DNA from: a virus
IMG/VR virus record: IMGVR_UViG_3300043411_001946
Span: 1-31,125 of that record
Length of the DNA stretch: 31,125 bases
Reading direction: 5' to 3' (one strand)
The stretch's first letter is position 1; each line of letters starts with the position of its first letter. The notes beneath the pieces were generated by a model. The model worked only from the letters and a program-made list of their open reading frames with translations, did no database searches and had not been told where the DNA came from. The translations under genes and the position numbers were made by a program. Shown here piece after piece: positions 1 through 7,080 of this stretch.

Positions 1-225
1 GCCTGGGCCGAGGAGGTGGGCGGCGACCTGCCCACGCGCCAGGAGCAGGCACTGCTGTGCGCCAACTGCAAACCGCACCTGCGCCCGCGCTGGCACTGGT
101 CCAGCGAGACATACGAGGAAGACGACTCCGACGCCTGGGTCTGCGACTTCGGCCGCGGCTACCAGTGCGACACCCACAGGAGCTTCCTGGCCTGCGCCGT
201 TTCCGTCCGCCGAGTCGCGGCTTAG
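1..225 (+). CDS. DUF1566/Lcl-type protein, 3' end; likely former DGR target (5' partial)
   Basis: The reading frame is open from base 1, so only the last 74 residues are visible. They have the pattern of the C-terminal DUF1566/Lcl (C-type-lectin-like) fold: LPTRQEQALL, then a WHWSSET block, an AWVCDFGRGYQ block, and an end in AVSVRRVAA. In diversity-generating retroelements such proteins are the targets, and this last ~40-codon stretch is the variable repeat. Many codons here end in C and encode D, S, Y, C or H, which fits adenine mutagenesis of AAC codons, but that is inference without the template repeat. Expected role: a surface or tail-tip ligand-binding protein. The adjacent Avd/reverse-transcriptase remnant supports the reading. 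I see no template repeat elsewhere in the window. Confidence 0.75.
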   Translation, partial: AWAEEVGGDLPTRQEQALLCANCKPHLRPRWHWSSETYEEDDSDAWVCDFGRGYQCDTHRSFLACAVSVRRVAA

Positions 226-256
226 TCCTTTGATCCTTTTTTGAACCAGCCCACCC

Positions 257-574
257 ATGGCGATCCACGACCAGTTGCCCATCTACCGCACCGGCGTGCA
301 GCCGGTGGCGCGCGGCATCGACTTCGTCGGCCACGTCACCAAGCCCTGGCGGCGCACGACGCGCCCGCGCACCCTGCACACCGCGCTGCAGCGGTTGATG
401 GAGATGCCCGCCGCAGACGTGTACGCGGCCGGCAACAGCTACCTGGGCCTGGTGCGCCAGCCCACCCACAGCCACGCCGAGCGGGCAGCGCTGTGCCGCG
501 CGCTGCTGCGGCGCGGGCATGCGGTGGAGGGCCTGCACTTGAACAAGGCCTTTCGCCGCCGGGAGTGCCCATGA
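257..574 (+). pseudogene. Avd-like N-terminus fused to C-terminal end of DGR-type reverse transcriptase
   Basis: This 105-aa ORF looks chimeric. The first ~10 residues (MAIHDQLPIY) resemble the start of the four-helix-bundle accessory proteins (Avd-like) found next to DGRs. From about residue 15 it matches the extreme C-terminus of DGR reverse transcriptases: GVQPVARGIDFVGHVTKPWR, then an RTLHTALQRL block, NSYLGL, and HSHAERAALCRALLRRGH. The palm domain with its YxDD motif is absent and would have no room, because the DUF1566 gene ends 31 bases upstream. The simplest reading is one in-frame deletion that removed most of avd, the template repeat and the catalytic half of the RT. The frame is intact, so the remnant may still be translated. 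The next gene overlaps its stop (ATGA). The Avd part is less certain than the RT part. Confidence 0.6.
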
Positions 575-843
575 CCACCGCAGCGCCCACCCCTGACCAG
601 TTGCAGGCCGCCCTGGCCCGCATCCGTGCCCTGCCGCGCTGCGCGCATTGGCCCAGCGACGTGCAGGCGGTGCTGGCCGACCCGGTGCGTGGTCGGCTGC
701 TGACGCTGACAGCCCTGTGCGCGCTGCGCCCCGCGCGGCCCGCGCCGGCTCCATGCACCACCCGCCCGCGCGCCGCGCCCACCGCGCCGCACGCACCCTT
801 CATCGACTGCAAACGCGCCGCCAGCGGTGAGCGCGACGAGTAG
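571..843 (+). CDS. hypothetical phage protein, 90 aa
   Basis: The ATG overlaps the stop of the preceding frame (ATGA), which implies translational coupling. The N-terminal ~50 residues look structured: LQAALARIRALPRCAHWPSD followed by VQAVLADPVRGRLLTL, probably two or three helices. The C-terminal ~40 residues are rich in A, R, P and T and probably disordered. I do not recognise the family. No signal peptide or membrane segment is visible. The 53 bases after the stop hold a run of CCATCC/CCACC repeats and a purine-rich stretch before the next start. Confidence 0.6.
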   Translation: MTTAAPTPDQLQAALARIRALPRCAHWPSDVQAVLADPVRGRLLTLTALCALRPARPAPAPCTTRPRAAPTAPHAPFIDCKRAASGERDE

Positions 844-896
844 CCGCCCATCCATCCACCCACCCACATTCACGTCGACCAGGAGCCCGCCACACC

Positions 897-1430
897 ATGA
901 GCACCACCACCGCCAGCTACCAGCCGCAGGAAGGCAGCGTTGCTGCCCGCGTCATCCACTTCCTGCAGGTCAATCCTGACGAGAACCTCGCCGCGCATGA
1001 CGTGGCGGTGAAGTTCGGCTGCGGCCACGCCAGCGTGCACACCATCCTGGCGCCCAGCGTGGATGCCGGGCTGCTGCGCCGCACCAAGAATGAGGACGGC
1101 GACATGGTGTATTCGCCGGGCACACGGGCCGCGCCGCCCCCTGCCGCCGCACCGGCCACCGCCGCGCGCACCGCCCCGTTCGTGCTGCACGCCGGCATGG
1201 TGAAGGTGGAGCGCGGCGTACCACTGCCGCCGGCGCACCGCGAGCCTGGGGCGTCGCAGCGCATCTGGGACGAAGCACTGGCGCTGCTGCAGGTGAGCGA
1301 CTCTTTCGCCCTGCCGGGCGCGGCCAAGCCCAGCGCCGCCAAGCACCTGGCGCGCCATGCCAAGGCCAGCGGCCGCAAGTACACCCAACGCGGGCAGGAC
1401 GGCCAACTGCGCGTCTGGCGCGTGGCCTGA
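897..1430 (+). CDS. winged-helix-like DNA-binding protein, 177 aa (hypothetical)
   Basis: Residues ~12-60 read as a winged-helix or MarR-like fold: a helix with VAARVIHFLQ, then ENLAAHDVAVKFGCGHASVH as a helix-turn-helix, then LLRRTKNEDGDMVYSPG as a beta wing. A linker rich in A and P (residues ~75-100) leads to a C-terminal half with a second small basic domain ending in HAKASGRKYTQRGQDGQLRV. The position just before ParB suggests a role in phage DNA transactions or regulation, but nothing shows its target. The ATG is preceded by an AGGAG-like sequence (accaggagcccgccacacc), somewhat far from the start. Confidence 0.65.
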   Translation: MSTTTASYQPQEGSVAARVIHFLQVNPDENLAAHDVAVKFGCGHASVHTILAPSVDAGLLRRTKNEDGDMVYSPGTRAAPPPAAAPATAARTAPFVLHAGMVKVERGVPLPPAHREPGASQRIWDEALALLQVSDSFALPGAAKPSAAKHLARHAKASGRKYTQRGQDGQLRVWRVA

Positions 1431-1446
1431 TGGGGGCAGCGACACC

Positions 1447-3819
1447 ATGAGCGGATTCATCACGCTTCCGCTGGCCGCGGTCACCGAATCCACCTTCAAC
1501 CCGCGCCGCCACTTCGACCCCGCCAAGCTGGCCGAACTGGCCGAGAACATCAAGGCCAGCGGGGTGCACCAGCCGATCCTGGTGCGGCCGCTGCCGGGCG
1601 CGCGCGTGCCCGACACGGCCAAGGGCGTTACGCACGAGATCGTCGCCGGCGCGCGGCGCTTCCGGGCCAGCCAGCTCGCCGGCATGGCCGCCATACCGGC
1701 GGTGGTGCGCGACCTGGACGACGGGGCCGCGCTGGAGGTGGCGCTGTGGGAGAACATCCACCGCGCCGACCTCACGGCGCTGGAAGAGGCCGAGGGCTAC
1801 GACGCGCTGATCCGCGCAACCGGCATTACGCGCGAGGCCCTGGCCAAGAAGATCGGCCGCAGCCCGAGCTACGTGCACGCCAGCCTCAAGCTGCTGGACT
1901 TGTGCCCCGAGGCGCGCGCGGCGCTGGAGGCGCGCAAGCTCGAAGCCAGCCACGCCCTGCTGCTGGCGCGGCTGCCCAGCGGCGCGCTGCAGGCCCAGGC
2001 CCTCAAGCGGCTGCTGCAGGCGGACTACAGCGGCGACACCATGAGCTACCGCGCGGCGGCCGCGTACGTCAAGCGCGAGTTCATGCTGCGCCTGCACGAC
2101 GCCACGTTCGGCAAGTCCGACGCGCAGTTGCTGCCCGAGGCGGGCGCCTGCAAGACCTGCCCCAAGCGTACGGGTGCCAACCCCGACCTGTTCGCCGACG
2201 TCAAGGGCGCGGACGTCTGCACCGACCCACCTTGCTACCGCAAGAAGGAAGCCGCCCACGCCGATGCGCAGCTGAAGGCCGCGCGGCAGGCCGCCCAGGA
2301 CGGCGGCGCCGAGCTGATCGAGGGCCGCGAGGCCAAGCAATTGATGCCCAGCAGCTGGAGCACGCGAGTGGAGGGCTATCTGCGCCTGGACGACGCTGGC
2401 GACTCCCCCACCGACAAGCCGCTGCGCAAACTGATCGGCAAGCAGATGGAGGCGGCTGGCATCACCCCGGTGCTGGTGGCCAACCCGCACAAGGCCGGCG
2501 AGATCATTGCGGTGCTGCCGGCCGTGCAGGTGACGCAACTACTGCGCGCGGCCGGGAATGACAAGGGCGCCGACCTCGCCGCGCGCAAGGCGCAGAACCT
2601 GGCCGACACCATGGCGGAGCAGGCCCGTGAAAAAGCCAAACGCGAGCTCGAAGCGCATTGGCGCTGGCAGGTGCTGGAGGCCATCTGGCCCGCCGCGCAG
2701 GACCAGTTGGTGCCGCTCAACGAAGGCATCAACAACATCCTGCGCACCGCCGCCGCCGACTACGCCGGCCGTCTGAATGCCGAAAAGTGCAAGGCGCTGT
2801 GCAAGCTGCTGGACCTGGGCAAGGTGGCGCCCAAGGACGGCGTGAAGCAGTGGATCGCCGACGCGCCCGCCCCGCTGGCCACCCTGGCGCTGATGGTGGC
2901 GCACAGCGAGGTGGAGTACAACTGGTGGCGCCACGACCATGACGACGATGAGGAAGGCCCTGCCAGCGGCAACGACGGCAACGCCGCCCTGTGGACCGTG
3001 GCCGACGCGCTGGGCGTGGACCGCGCCGCCATCGAGCGCGCCGCCCGCTCGGACGCGCGAGCCGACGCGATGAAGGCCAAGGCCGCCGAGAAAGCGGCCG
3101 CCGCCCAGGCCGCGAAGGCCGATCCACCCCTGGCCCCCGCTGCGCGCCGCAGCGCTACGACGGGGGCACAAGCCCAACGCCCCGCTGCGCGGCGCGGGAA
3201 ACCCGCGGCCCCGCCTGCAGCGCCCCGGACCAGCGAGACGCAGGCGCGCGAAGGCATCGCCGCCGCGCTGCAGGCGCAGGCGCCTGCACCAGGCGCCGCT
3301 GACGCGGCGCAAAGCAACGATGCGCCGGCGGTGCTGCGCCCGCCGGCGTCCGGGGCAGTGGCCGGCGCCGCGCCTGCGGACGGCCAGGCCACCAAGGTGA
3401 TTGAGATCGGCGACCGCGTGACGGTGGTGGAGCACGCGCACCCCTGGTGCGAGTGCGACGGGACGGTGCGGCAACTGCTGGGCGGCGGCAAGAAGGTCCG
3501 CGTGCGCCTCGATGGCCACGTCGCCGACCAGGTGCTGCCCGCTGAAAGCCTGCTGGTGATCGCTCGGGCCGAATGGCCCGCGCTGTCCCAGCACAAGGCG
3601 ACGGCCGCCGCGCCGCTGTCCCTGATGGTGGGCCGCCAAGTCAAGGTGCTGGCCAGCGCCACGGGCCACGGCGGCAAGCGCTGGCTGGGTAAGGTGGGCG
3701 CCATCGTGGCGCAGTTCGGCCCCGAGGCCTGGGACGTGGAGGTCGACTTCGGCCGCAAGGGCGCGACGGTGCCCGAGAAGCGGTGCTTCCACGCGAGCGA
3801 GCTGGAGGTGCTGGCATGA
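1447..3819 (+). CDS. phage ParB/Spo0J-family protein, 790 aa
   Basis: The N-terminal ~110 residues form a ParB/Srx domain: FNPRRHFDPAKLAELAENIK, GVHQPILVRPL, then GARRFRAS (the GERRxRA-type nucleotide-binding box) and ENIHRADLTALEEAEGY. A KorB-like helix-turn-helix follows (ITREALAKKIGRSPSYVHAS). Around residues 235-270 a cysteine cluster (CKTCPKR ... CTDPPCYRKK) resembles the zinc-binding middle part of other phage ParB proteins. Later come an acidic patch (HDHDDDEEG), a long low-complexity A/P/R linker, and two KOW/SH3-like modules at the C-terminus. At 790 aa it is far longer than chromosomal ParB. No ParA is seen, so a role in replication, DNA condensation or regulation is as likely as partition. 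The start at MSGFITLP follows directly on the previous gene. The next gene overlaps the stop. Confidence 0.88.
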   Translation: MSGFITLPLAAVTESTFNPRRHFDPAKLAELAENIKASGVHQPILVRPLPGARVPDTAKGVTHEIVAGARRFRASQLAGMAAIPAVVRDLDDGAALEVALWENIHRADLTALEEAEGYDALIRATGITREALAKKIGRSPSYVHASLKLLDLCPEARAALEARKLEASHALLLARLPSGALQAQALKRLLQADYSGDTMSYRAAAAYVKREFMLRLHDATFGKSDAQLLPEAGACKTCPKRTGANPDLFADVKGADVCTDPPCYRKKEAAHADAQLKAARQAAQDGGAELIEGREAKQLMPSSWSTRVEGYLRLDDAGDSPTDKPLRKLIGKQMEAAGITPVLVANPHKAGEIIAVLPAVQVTQLLRAAGNDKGADLAARKAQNLADTMAEQAREKAKRELEAHWRWQVLEAIWPAAQDQLVPLNEGINNILRTAAADYAGRLNAEKCKALCKLLDLGKVAPKDGVKQWIADAPAPLATLALMVAHSEVEYNWWRHDHDDDEEGPASGNDGNAALWTVADALGVDRAAIERAARSDARADAMKAKAAEKAAAAQAAKADPPLAPAARRSATTGAQAQRPAARRGKPAAPPAAPRTSETQAREGIAAALQAQAPAPGAADAAQSNDAPAVLRPPASGAVAGAAPADGQATKVIEIGDRVTVVEHAHPWCECDGTVRQLLGGGKKVRVRLDGHVADQVLPAESLLVIARAEWPALSQHKATAAAPLSLMVGRQVKVLASATGHGGKRWLGKVGAIVAQFGPEAWDVEVDFGRKGATVPEKRCFHASELEVLA

Positions 3820-4361
3820 GCTGGGAGAAGTGGATTCCGCTGGCCGCCCGCCTGCGCCTTGAGCGCGACAGCGCGCTGGAAATCGCCAACGCGTTGGCCA
3901 CCGAGGCGGCCAAGCTGTTGAGTGCGGACATCGACACCCGCGCCAACTGTGGCTGGACGCGGCGGCAAGAGGCACTGCGCTTGCTGGTGCGCGCCAACAG
4001 AGATGTAGCAGCGCCGGCAGTTGTCCAGGAGCGCTTGACAACTGCGCCCATGCCCGCCCGCCCGCGCGTGTACCTCAGCGGCCCCATGACGGGCCTGCCC
4101 GAGCTGAATTTCCCCGCCTTTCGCGCCGCCGCGGCCCGCCTGCGCGCCGCCGGCTACGACGCGGTTAACCCGGCCGAGATCAACCCCGACCCCGCCGCCG
4201 ACTGGCACCAGTGCCTGCGCAAGGACATGGCCGCGCTGGCCGGCTGCGACGTGCTGGCGCTGCTGCCCGGCTGGCCGACCAGCCAGGGCGCGCACCTGGA
4301 ACTGCACGTGGCGCACCGGCTGGGCCTGCGCATCGTGATGCTGGAGGAGCTGCTGGCATGA
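3816..4361 (+). CDS. DUF4406 domain protein, 181 aa
   Basis: The start is the ATG overlapping the parB stop, with a GGAGGT element just upstream. The C-terminal ~105 residues are a DUF4406 domain, a relative of nucleoside 2-deoxyribosyltransferases: YLSGPMTGLPELNFPAF, then AAGYDAVNPAEI, WHQCLRKDMAALAGCD and LPGWPTSQGAHLELHVAH. The PMTG loop, the conserved Asn, and the GA.LE motif all match the family. Phage copies are often thought to act on nucleotides, but the substrate is unknown. The N-terminal ~75 residues (MSWEKWIPLAARLRLER...) form a separate helical part not found in minimal DUF4406 proteins. Overlap with both neighbours shows it belongs to the operon. Confidence 0.8.
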   Translation: MSWEKWIPLAARLRLERDSALEIANALATEAAKLLSADIDTRANCGWTRRQEALRLLVRANRDVAAPAVVQERLTTAPMPARPRVYLSGPMTGLPELNFPAFRAAAARLRAAGYDAVNPAEINPDPAADWHQCLRKDMAALAGCDVLALLPGWPTSQGAHLELHVAHRLGLRIVMLEELLA

Positions 4362-4858
4362 CCCCTCAAGAATTTGACCGCGAGCGCGACATCATCTCGG
4401 ACCTGATTGAGCTGGCCCGCGTGGTGCACCACGCGCTGGACGACAGCGAAGAGTTCGAGGGCAGCGACGGCCGCACGCACGCCATCGGCGCGCAGGACTT
4501 CGACGACGTGTGCGAAGCCCTCGACAAGCTGGACGCGCTGCCCGACGACAAGCCCGGCCAGGCGCTGGGCCCGTCGGGCAAGGCTGCGTGGGCGCTGGCC
4601 GCTGCAGCCAACGAATGGCGCGCCATGGCCGACGCGCCGACGGATGGCACCGAAATCGAGCTGCTCGTCAGGCACAGAACGTGGTGGAGCGCCAAGAAGA
4701 ACGGGGATGACTTGAGTCTGTGGGAAGGACCCTGTCGCGGCCAGTGGCTCGAATTCAACGGCGGCGGCTGGTCGTGGCAAGGCCATATGGGCACGCCCAT
4801 CGGCTGGCGGCCACTGGCTGCCCTCGAAGCCCGCGACCAGCAAGGCGGTGCCCGATGA
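4358..4858 (+). CDS. hypothetical phage protein with DUF551-like C-terminal part, 166 aa
   Basis: The ATG overlaps the preceding stop. Residues 1-60 are acidic and helical (EFDRERDIISDLIELARVVH, DDVCEALDKLDALPDD). Residues ~88-155 have the spacing common in small phage proteins of the DUF551 type: WRAMADAPTDGTEIELLV, an aromatic W-rich middle, GGGWSWQGH, then PIGWRPL. The function of that domain is unknown. There is no signal peptide or membrane segment. Confidence 0.65.
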   Translation: MTPQEFDRERDIISDLIELARVVHHALDDSEEFEGSDGRTHAIGAQDFDDVCEALDKLDALPDDKPGQALGPSGKAAWALAAAANEWRAMADAPTDGTEIELLVRHRTWWSAKKNGDDLSLWEGPCRGQWLEFNGGGWSWQGHMGTPIGWRPLAALEARDQQGGAR

Positions 4859-4938
4859 CCGCCGCCCAACTCGACATCCTGCGCCACAGCCTGGGCCTGC
4901 GCGCGGCCGGCGGCTGGGTGCTCATCAAGGGGGAATGA
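4855..4938 (+). CDS. 27-aa remnant of a small phage protein
   Basis: The frame starts with an ATG overlapping the previous stop and encodes MTAAQLDILRHSLGLRAAGG plus seven more residues. The opening (AQLDILRHSLGL) resembles the N-terminus of short phage proteins that normally continue for another 30-60 residues, so this looks like a truncated copy kept in the operon. It may still serve to couple translation to the next gene, which starts 5 bases after its stop. Confidence 0.4.
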   Translation: MTAAQLDILRHSLGLRAAGGWVLIKGE

Positions 4939-4942
4939 AGCC

Positions 4943-5467
4943 ATGACACAGCCACCCATGAACCGCGCCCAGCGCCGCGCCGCCCTCTTTGGCCGCGGCC
5001 GCACACTGCGCCAGCGCAACGGCGGCGCCGCCGGGCCACTCACGCCGCTCTACATCCTCGACAACGCCCGCCCGCACGAGCCAGGCGAGAAGGCCGGCGC
5101 GCACCTCAAGACGCTGGCCTGCTTCGAGCGCCTGAAGGACGGCAGCGCCGGCGGCGACGACTACGACCACGTGGCGATGGTGCTCAACCTGGCGAAGATG
5201 CGCGCGCTCGACATCGACGCCAAGCTGGCCGACATGATCGAGCGCGCGCAGGACGCCATGGCCCGCTGCCACGCCCGCCAGCAGCGCGGCGGCCGCTTCG
5301 GCTTCGACGGGCCGGGCCTGCAGCAGGTGGCCGACGCGCTGGACGCCGCGCAAGCCATCATTGACGCCAGCAGCCCGCTGCAGATGCGCGCCGCGCGCCG
5401 CAAGGTGGTGGACCTGCTGGTGGGCAAAGGGGCGTGGCGGCGGATGGAGCGGGAGGCGCAGGCATGA
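4943..5467 (+). CDS. hypothetical phage protein, 174 aa
   Basis: The N-terminus is basic (NRAQRRAALFGRGRTLRQRN), typical of a nucleic-acid contact region. From residue 35 it is mostly helical: LYILDNARPHEPGEKAGAHL, DDYDHVAMVLNLAKMRALDI, then a long helical C-terminus. I do not recognise a family. Its 3' third (from base 5282) lies inside the tandem duplication, so a second, 5'-truncated copy of this end occurs at 8487-8672. The next gene overlaps the stop. Confidence 0.65.
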   Translation: MTQPPMNRAQRRAALFGRGRTLRQRNGGAAGPLTPLYILDNARPHEPGEKAGAHLKTLACFERLKDGSAGGDDYDHVAMVLNLAKMRALDIDAKLADMIERAQDAMARCHARQQRGGRFGFDGPGLQQVADALDAAQAIIDASSPLQMRAARRKVVDLLVGKGAWRRMEREAQA

Positions 5468-5655
5468 GCGACCGAGACCCGCGCGAAATCCGGTCGGCAG
5501 CGCAGCGCTGGGTCATGATGGACCGGAGCGGCCGGACGCTTGAGCAGACCGGCTCGACAGGCAACATGGGCCCGATCACCCATGTCGCGCGCGTCGGCAA
5601 GAAAGCCGCCGGGCGTGTGCTGGACGGCCGCACCTGGGACGAGGTGCCCGCATGA
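5464..5655 (+). CDS. 63-aa protein resembling the C-terminal tail of DUF5131 (Gp37/Gp68)
   Basis: The ATG overlaps the preceding stop. The last ~25 residues (VARVGKKAAGRVLDGRTWDE) resemble the tail of phage DUF5131 proteins, where such a sequence closes a much longer radical-SAM-like polypeptide. Here only the tail is present, joined to an unrelated N-terminus (MSDRDPREIRSAAQRWVMMD). It is either a degenerate remnant or a stand-alone small domain. Similarity is judged by eye. Confidence 0.5.
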   Translation: MSDRDPREIRSAAQRWVMMDRSGRTLEQTGSTGNMGPITHVARVGKKAAGRVLDGRTWDEVPA

Positions 5656-5870
5656 CCAAGCGCTCCGATATCCACGAAGCCGCCTGCCTGGCCTACGGCT
5701 GGTTGTGGCACAGCCCCATTACAGACAACGGAGCCCAGCGCGCGCGCATCGCGCTCATCAACGCGCTGACGCGCGAAGACCTAGCGCATGGCATCCGGCT
5801 GGCCCAGGCTGCCGGCGCAAGGGTGGACGGCGAGGCCATCGAGGCACAGATGATGCGGGGACTGGAATGA
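5652..5870 (+). CDS. hypothetical protein, 72 aa
   Basis: The start overlaps the preceding stop (ATGA), and the next frame overlaps its stop. It is a soluble helical protein: SDIHEAACLAYGWLWHS, then ARIALINALTREDLAHGIRL. The final residues EAQMMRGLE are identical to the end of the 57-aa protein at 6350-6523, because both lie in a 73-bp direct repeat. The C-terminus of one of the two has therefore been replaced. Family unknown. Confidence 0.55.
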   Translation: MTKRSDIHEAACLAYGWLWHSPITDNGAQRARIALINALTREDLAHGIRLAQAAGARVDGEAIEAQMMRGLE

Positions 5871-5911
5871 GCCTGCAAGACCTGCTGCCCACCAACGCCG
5901 AGGCGCGCGCC
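5839..5911 (+). repeat. 73-bp direct repeat, left copy (unit 1)
   Basis: It is identical to 6492-6564. It covers the last codons of one gene (EAQMMRGLE) and the first 15 codons of the next (MSLQDLLPTNAEARA). Together with its partner it brackets a 580-bp segment holding an HNH remnant, the tRNA and a small gene. Confidence 0.95.
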
Positions 5912-5929
5912 TGCTGGAGCGCAAGATGA
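5867..5929 (+). pseudogene. truncated 5' end of the 186-aa HNH-like gene
   Basis: It encodes MSLQDLLPTNAEARA, identical to the start of the gene at 6520, then five unrelated residues (CWSAR) and a stop. The stop overlaps the ATG of the next frame. This is the stub left by the event that created the 73-bp repeat. Confidence 0.8.
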
Positions 5930-6219
5930 ACGACCTGCCCGGCCCCAACCATGTGCGCTGGCACCCAGTGCACCGGCTGGTGTGGGAGGCCGCCCACGGC
6001 CCCGTGCCCAAGGGCAGCATCTGCGTCTTCAAGCCGGGCCGGCGCACCACCGTGCTCGAAGAGATCACGCTCGACCGCATCGAGATCATCACGCGCGCGC
6101 AGAACGCGGCGCGCAACCACCCGCGCGCCCGCAGCCCCGAGCTGGCGCGGCTGGTGCAGCTCAAGGGCGCGATCACGCGCCAGGTCAACCGCATCACCCG
6201 CGAGGCCGCCCAGCAATGA
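5926..6219 (+). pseudogene. C-terminal half of a phage HNH endonuclease, 97 aa
   Basis: The frame opens with an ATG overlapping the stub above. It matches the second half of phage HNH proteins: HPVHRLVWEAAHGPVPKGSI (with the catalytic-region His of the HRLVW motif), then VFKPGRRTTVLEEITLDRIE, ITRAQNAARN, and a basic helical tail with INRITREA-like residues. Full-length relatives carry an N-terminal DNA-binding half of roughly equal size, which is missing here, so nuclease activity is doubtful. Start and length look like a truncation product. It is followed 7 bases later by the tRNA. Confidence 0.7.
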
Positions 6220-6226
6220 ATTCCAC

Positions 6227-6327
6227 GCGAGCTTGGCCGAATGGAAAGGCACCCGGTTCCCAACCGGTTCGGCGTTCCTGCTCCCCTGTAGGACGTTACG
6301 CGGGTTCGATTCCCGTAGCTCGCTCCA
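6227..6327 (+). tRNA. tRNA-Gly(CCC)-like with unusually long variable arm
   Basis: It folds by hand as a cloverleaf. The acceptor stem is GCGAGCT/AGCTCGC (7 bp), then U73 and an encoded CCA. The D stem is GCC/GGC (3 bp) with GG in the loop. The anticodon arm is CCCGG-TTCCCAA-CCGGT, with anticodon CCC at 6259-6261 and one C-U mismatch at the stem base. The T arm is GCGGG-TTCGATT-CCCGT. G1-C72, C2-G71, G3-C70, U73, C35 and C36 are the known bacterial glycine identity elements. The odd part is the ~31-nt variable region with a 5-6 bp stem (CGTTC.../...GGACG), a class II feature expected for Ser, Leu, Tyr or Sec but not Gly. At 101 nt it is very long. It sits within an operon between two ORFs. 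Confidence 0.8.
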
Positions 6328-6349
6328 TTTTTTCTCAGGAAATCGCCCG

Positions 6350-6523
6350 ATGACCACACCCCACATCAACACCCTGCGCCAGCACCTGCTGGACACCCTG
6401 GTCGAGCTGCGCGACCGCAAGCGCCCCATGGAGCCCGACCGCGCCCGCGCGGTGGCCCAGGTGGCCGCGGTGCTGGTGGACACGGCCAAGGTCGAGGCAC
6501 AGATGATGCGGGGACTGGAATGA
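6350..6523 (+). CDS. hypothetical protein, 57 aa
   Basis: The start MTTPHINTLRQHLLDTLVEL lies 22 bases after the tRNA CCA and follows a CAGGA sequence. Short proteins with this HINTLR...L.LRD...P...DRA pattern and a VNTAKVEV-like end are common next to HNH genes in Burkholderiales phages. Here the expected end is replaced by EAQMMRGLE from the 73-bp repeat. Probably a small helical protein of unknown function. Its stop overlaps the next ATG. Confidence 0.6.
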   Translation: MTTPHINTLRQHLLDTLVELRDRKRPMEPDRARAVAQVAAVLVDTAKVEAQMMRGLE

Positions 6524-6564
6524 GCCTGCAAGACCTGCTGCCCACCAACGCCGAGGCGCGCGCC
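6492..6564 (+). repeat. 73-bp direct repeat, right copy (unit 1)
   Basis: It is identical to 5839-5911. In this copy the reading frame of the downstream HNH-like gene is intact, so the right copy keeps the original gene start. Confidence 0.95.
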
Positions 6565-7080
6565 GCGCTGCTGCTGAGCATCCTGGCCCGCTGCGTGGAC
6601 GACGGCGGGTGCCAGCGCTGGCTGCGGGCCGTCAACGGCGACGGCCACCCGATGATGCGGCTGGCCGGCACCGTGGTGCCGGTGCGCCGTGTGGTGCACC
6701 AGCTGGTCAATGGCCCGCTGGCCCCCGGCGAGCGGGCGGTGTGCACCTGCGAATGCCGCCGCTGCGTGGAGCCCACGCACATGCAGGCCATGGCGCACGG
6801 CCGCATGATGCGGCTGCGCGCCCAAGAGGGCCGCATGCGCTCGCCCATGCGGGCGGCCAAGAGCGCCGCGCGCATGCGTGCCGCCAGCCGCTGGACCGAT
6901 GCCGACATCGCCGCCGTGCGGGCCACGGCCGGCACCGGCACGCTGGCCGAGCGCGCTGCGCCCTTCGGGATGAGCCCGACCTACCTCAGTGCGTTGGACC
7001 GGGGCTACTGGCGACGCCCAGTGGCCAATCCCTGGGCAGGCATGGGACAGCGCACGACGCTGCGGGGCACCAGCTCATGA
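6520..7080 (+). CDS. HNH-type endonuclease-like protein with C-terminal HTH, 186 aa
   Basis: Residues ~28-95 carry an HNH_3-like core: CQRWLRAVNGDGHPMMRL, then VRRVVHQLVNG, a cysteine pair set CTCECRRC, and VEPTHMQAM with the final His. This is the pattern of zinc-supported HNH nucleases of phage homing type. Residues ~125-165 form a helix-turn-helix with SRWTDADIAAVRAT, ERAAPFGMSPTYLSAL, which would give DNA specificity. Length and order fit a complete protein. It lies beside a second, broken HNH gene and the tRNA, a setting typical of mobile intron-less HNH genes. Start overlaps the previous stop. Confidence 0.7.
   Translation: MSLQDLLPTNAEARAALLLSILARCVDDGGCQRWLRAVNGDGHPMMRLAGTVVPVRRVVHQLVNGPLAPGERAVCTCECRRCVEPTHMQAMAHGRMMRLRAQEGRMRSPMRAAKSAARMRAASRWTDADIAAVRATAGTGTLAERAAPFGMSPTYLSALDRGYWRRPVANPWAGMGQRTTLRGTSS

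Noticed and set aside
105-225. Template repeat for the DUF1566 variable region within the window
   Set aside because: I looked for a second, adenine-richer copy of this stretch on both strands by eye and found none. It may have been deleted or lie outside.
870-2538. Long - strand frames opposite the winged-helix and parB genes
   Set aside because: The + strand genes here have clear domains and operon overlaps. The - strand frames are shadows.
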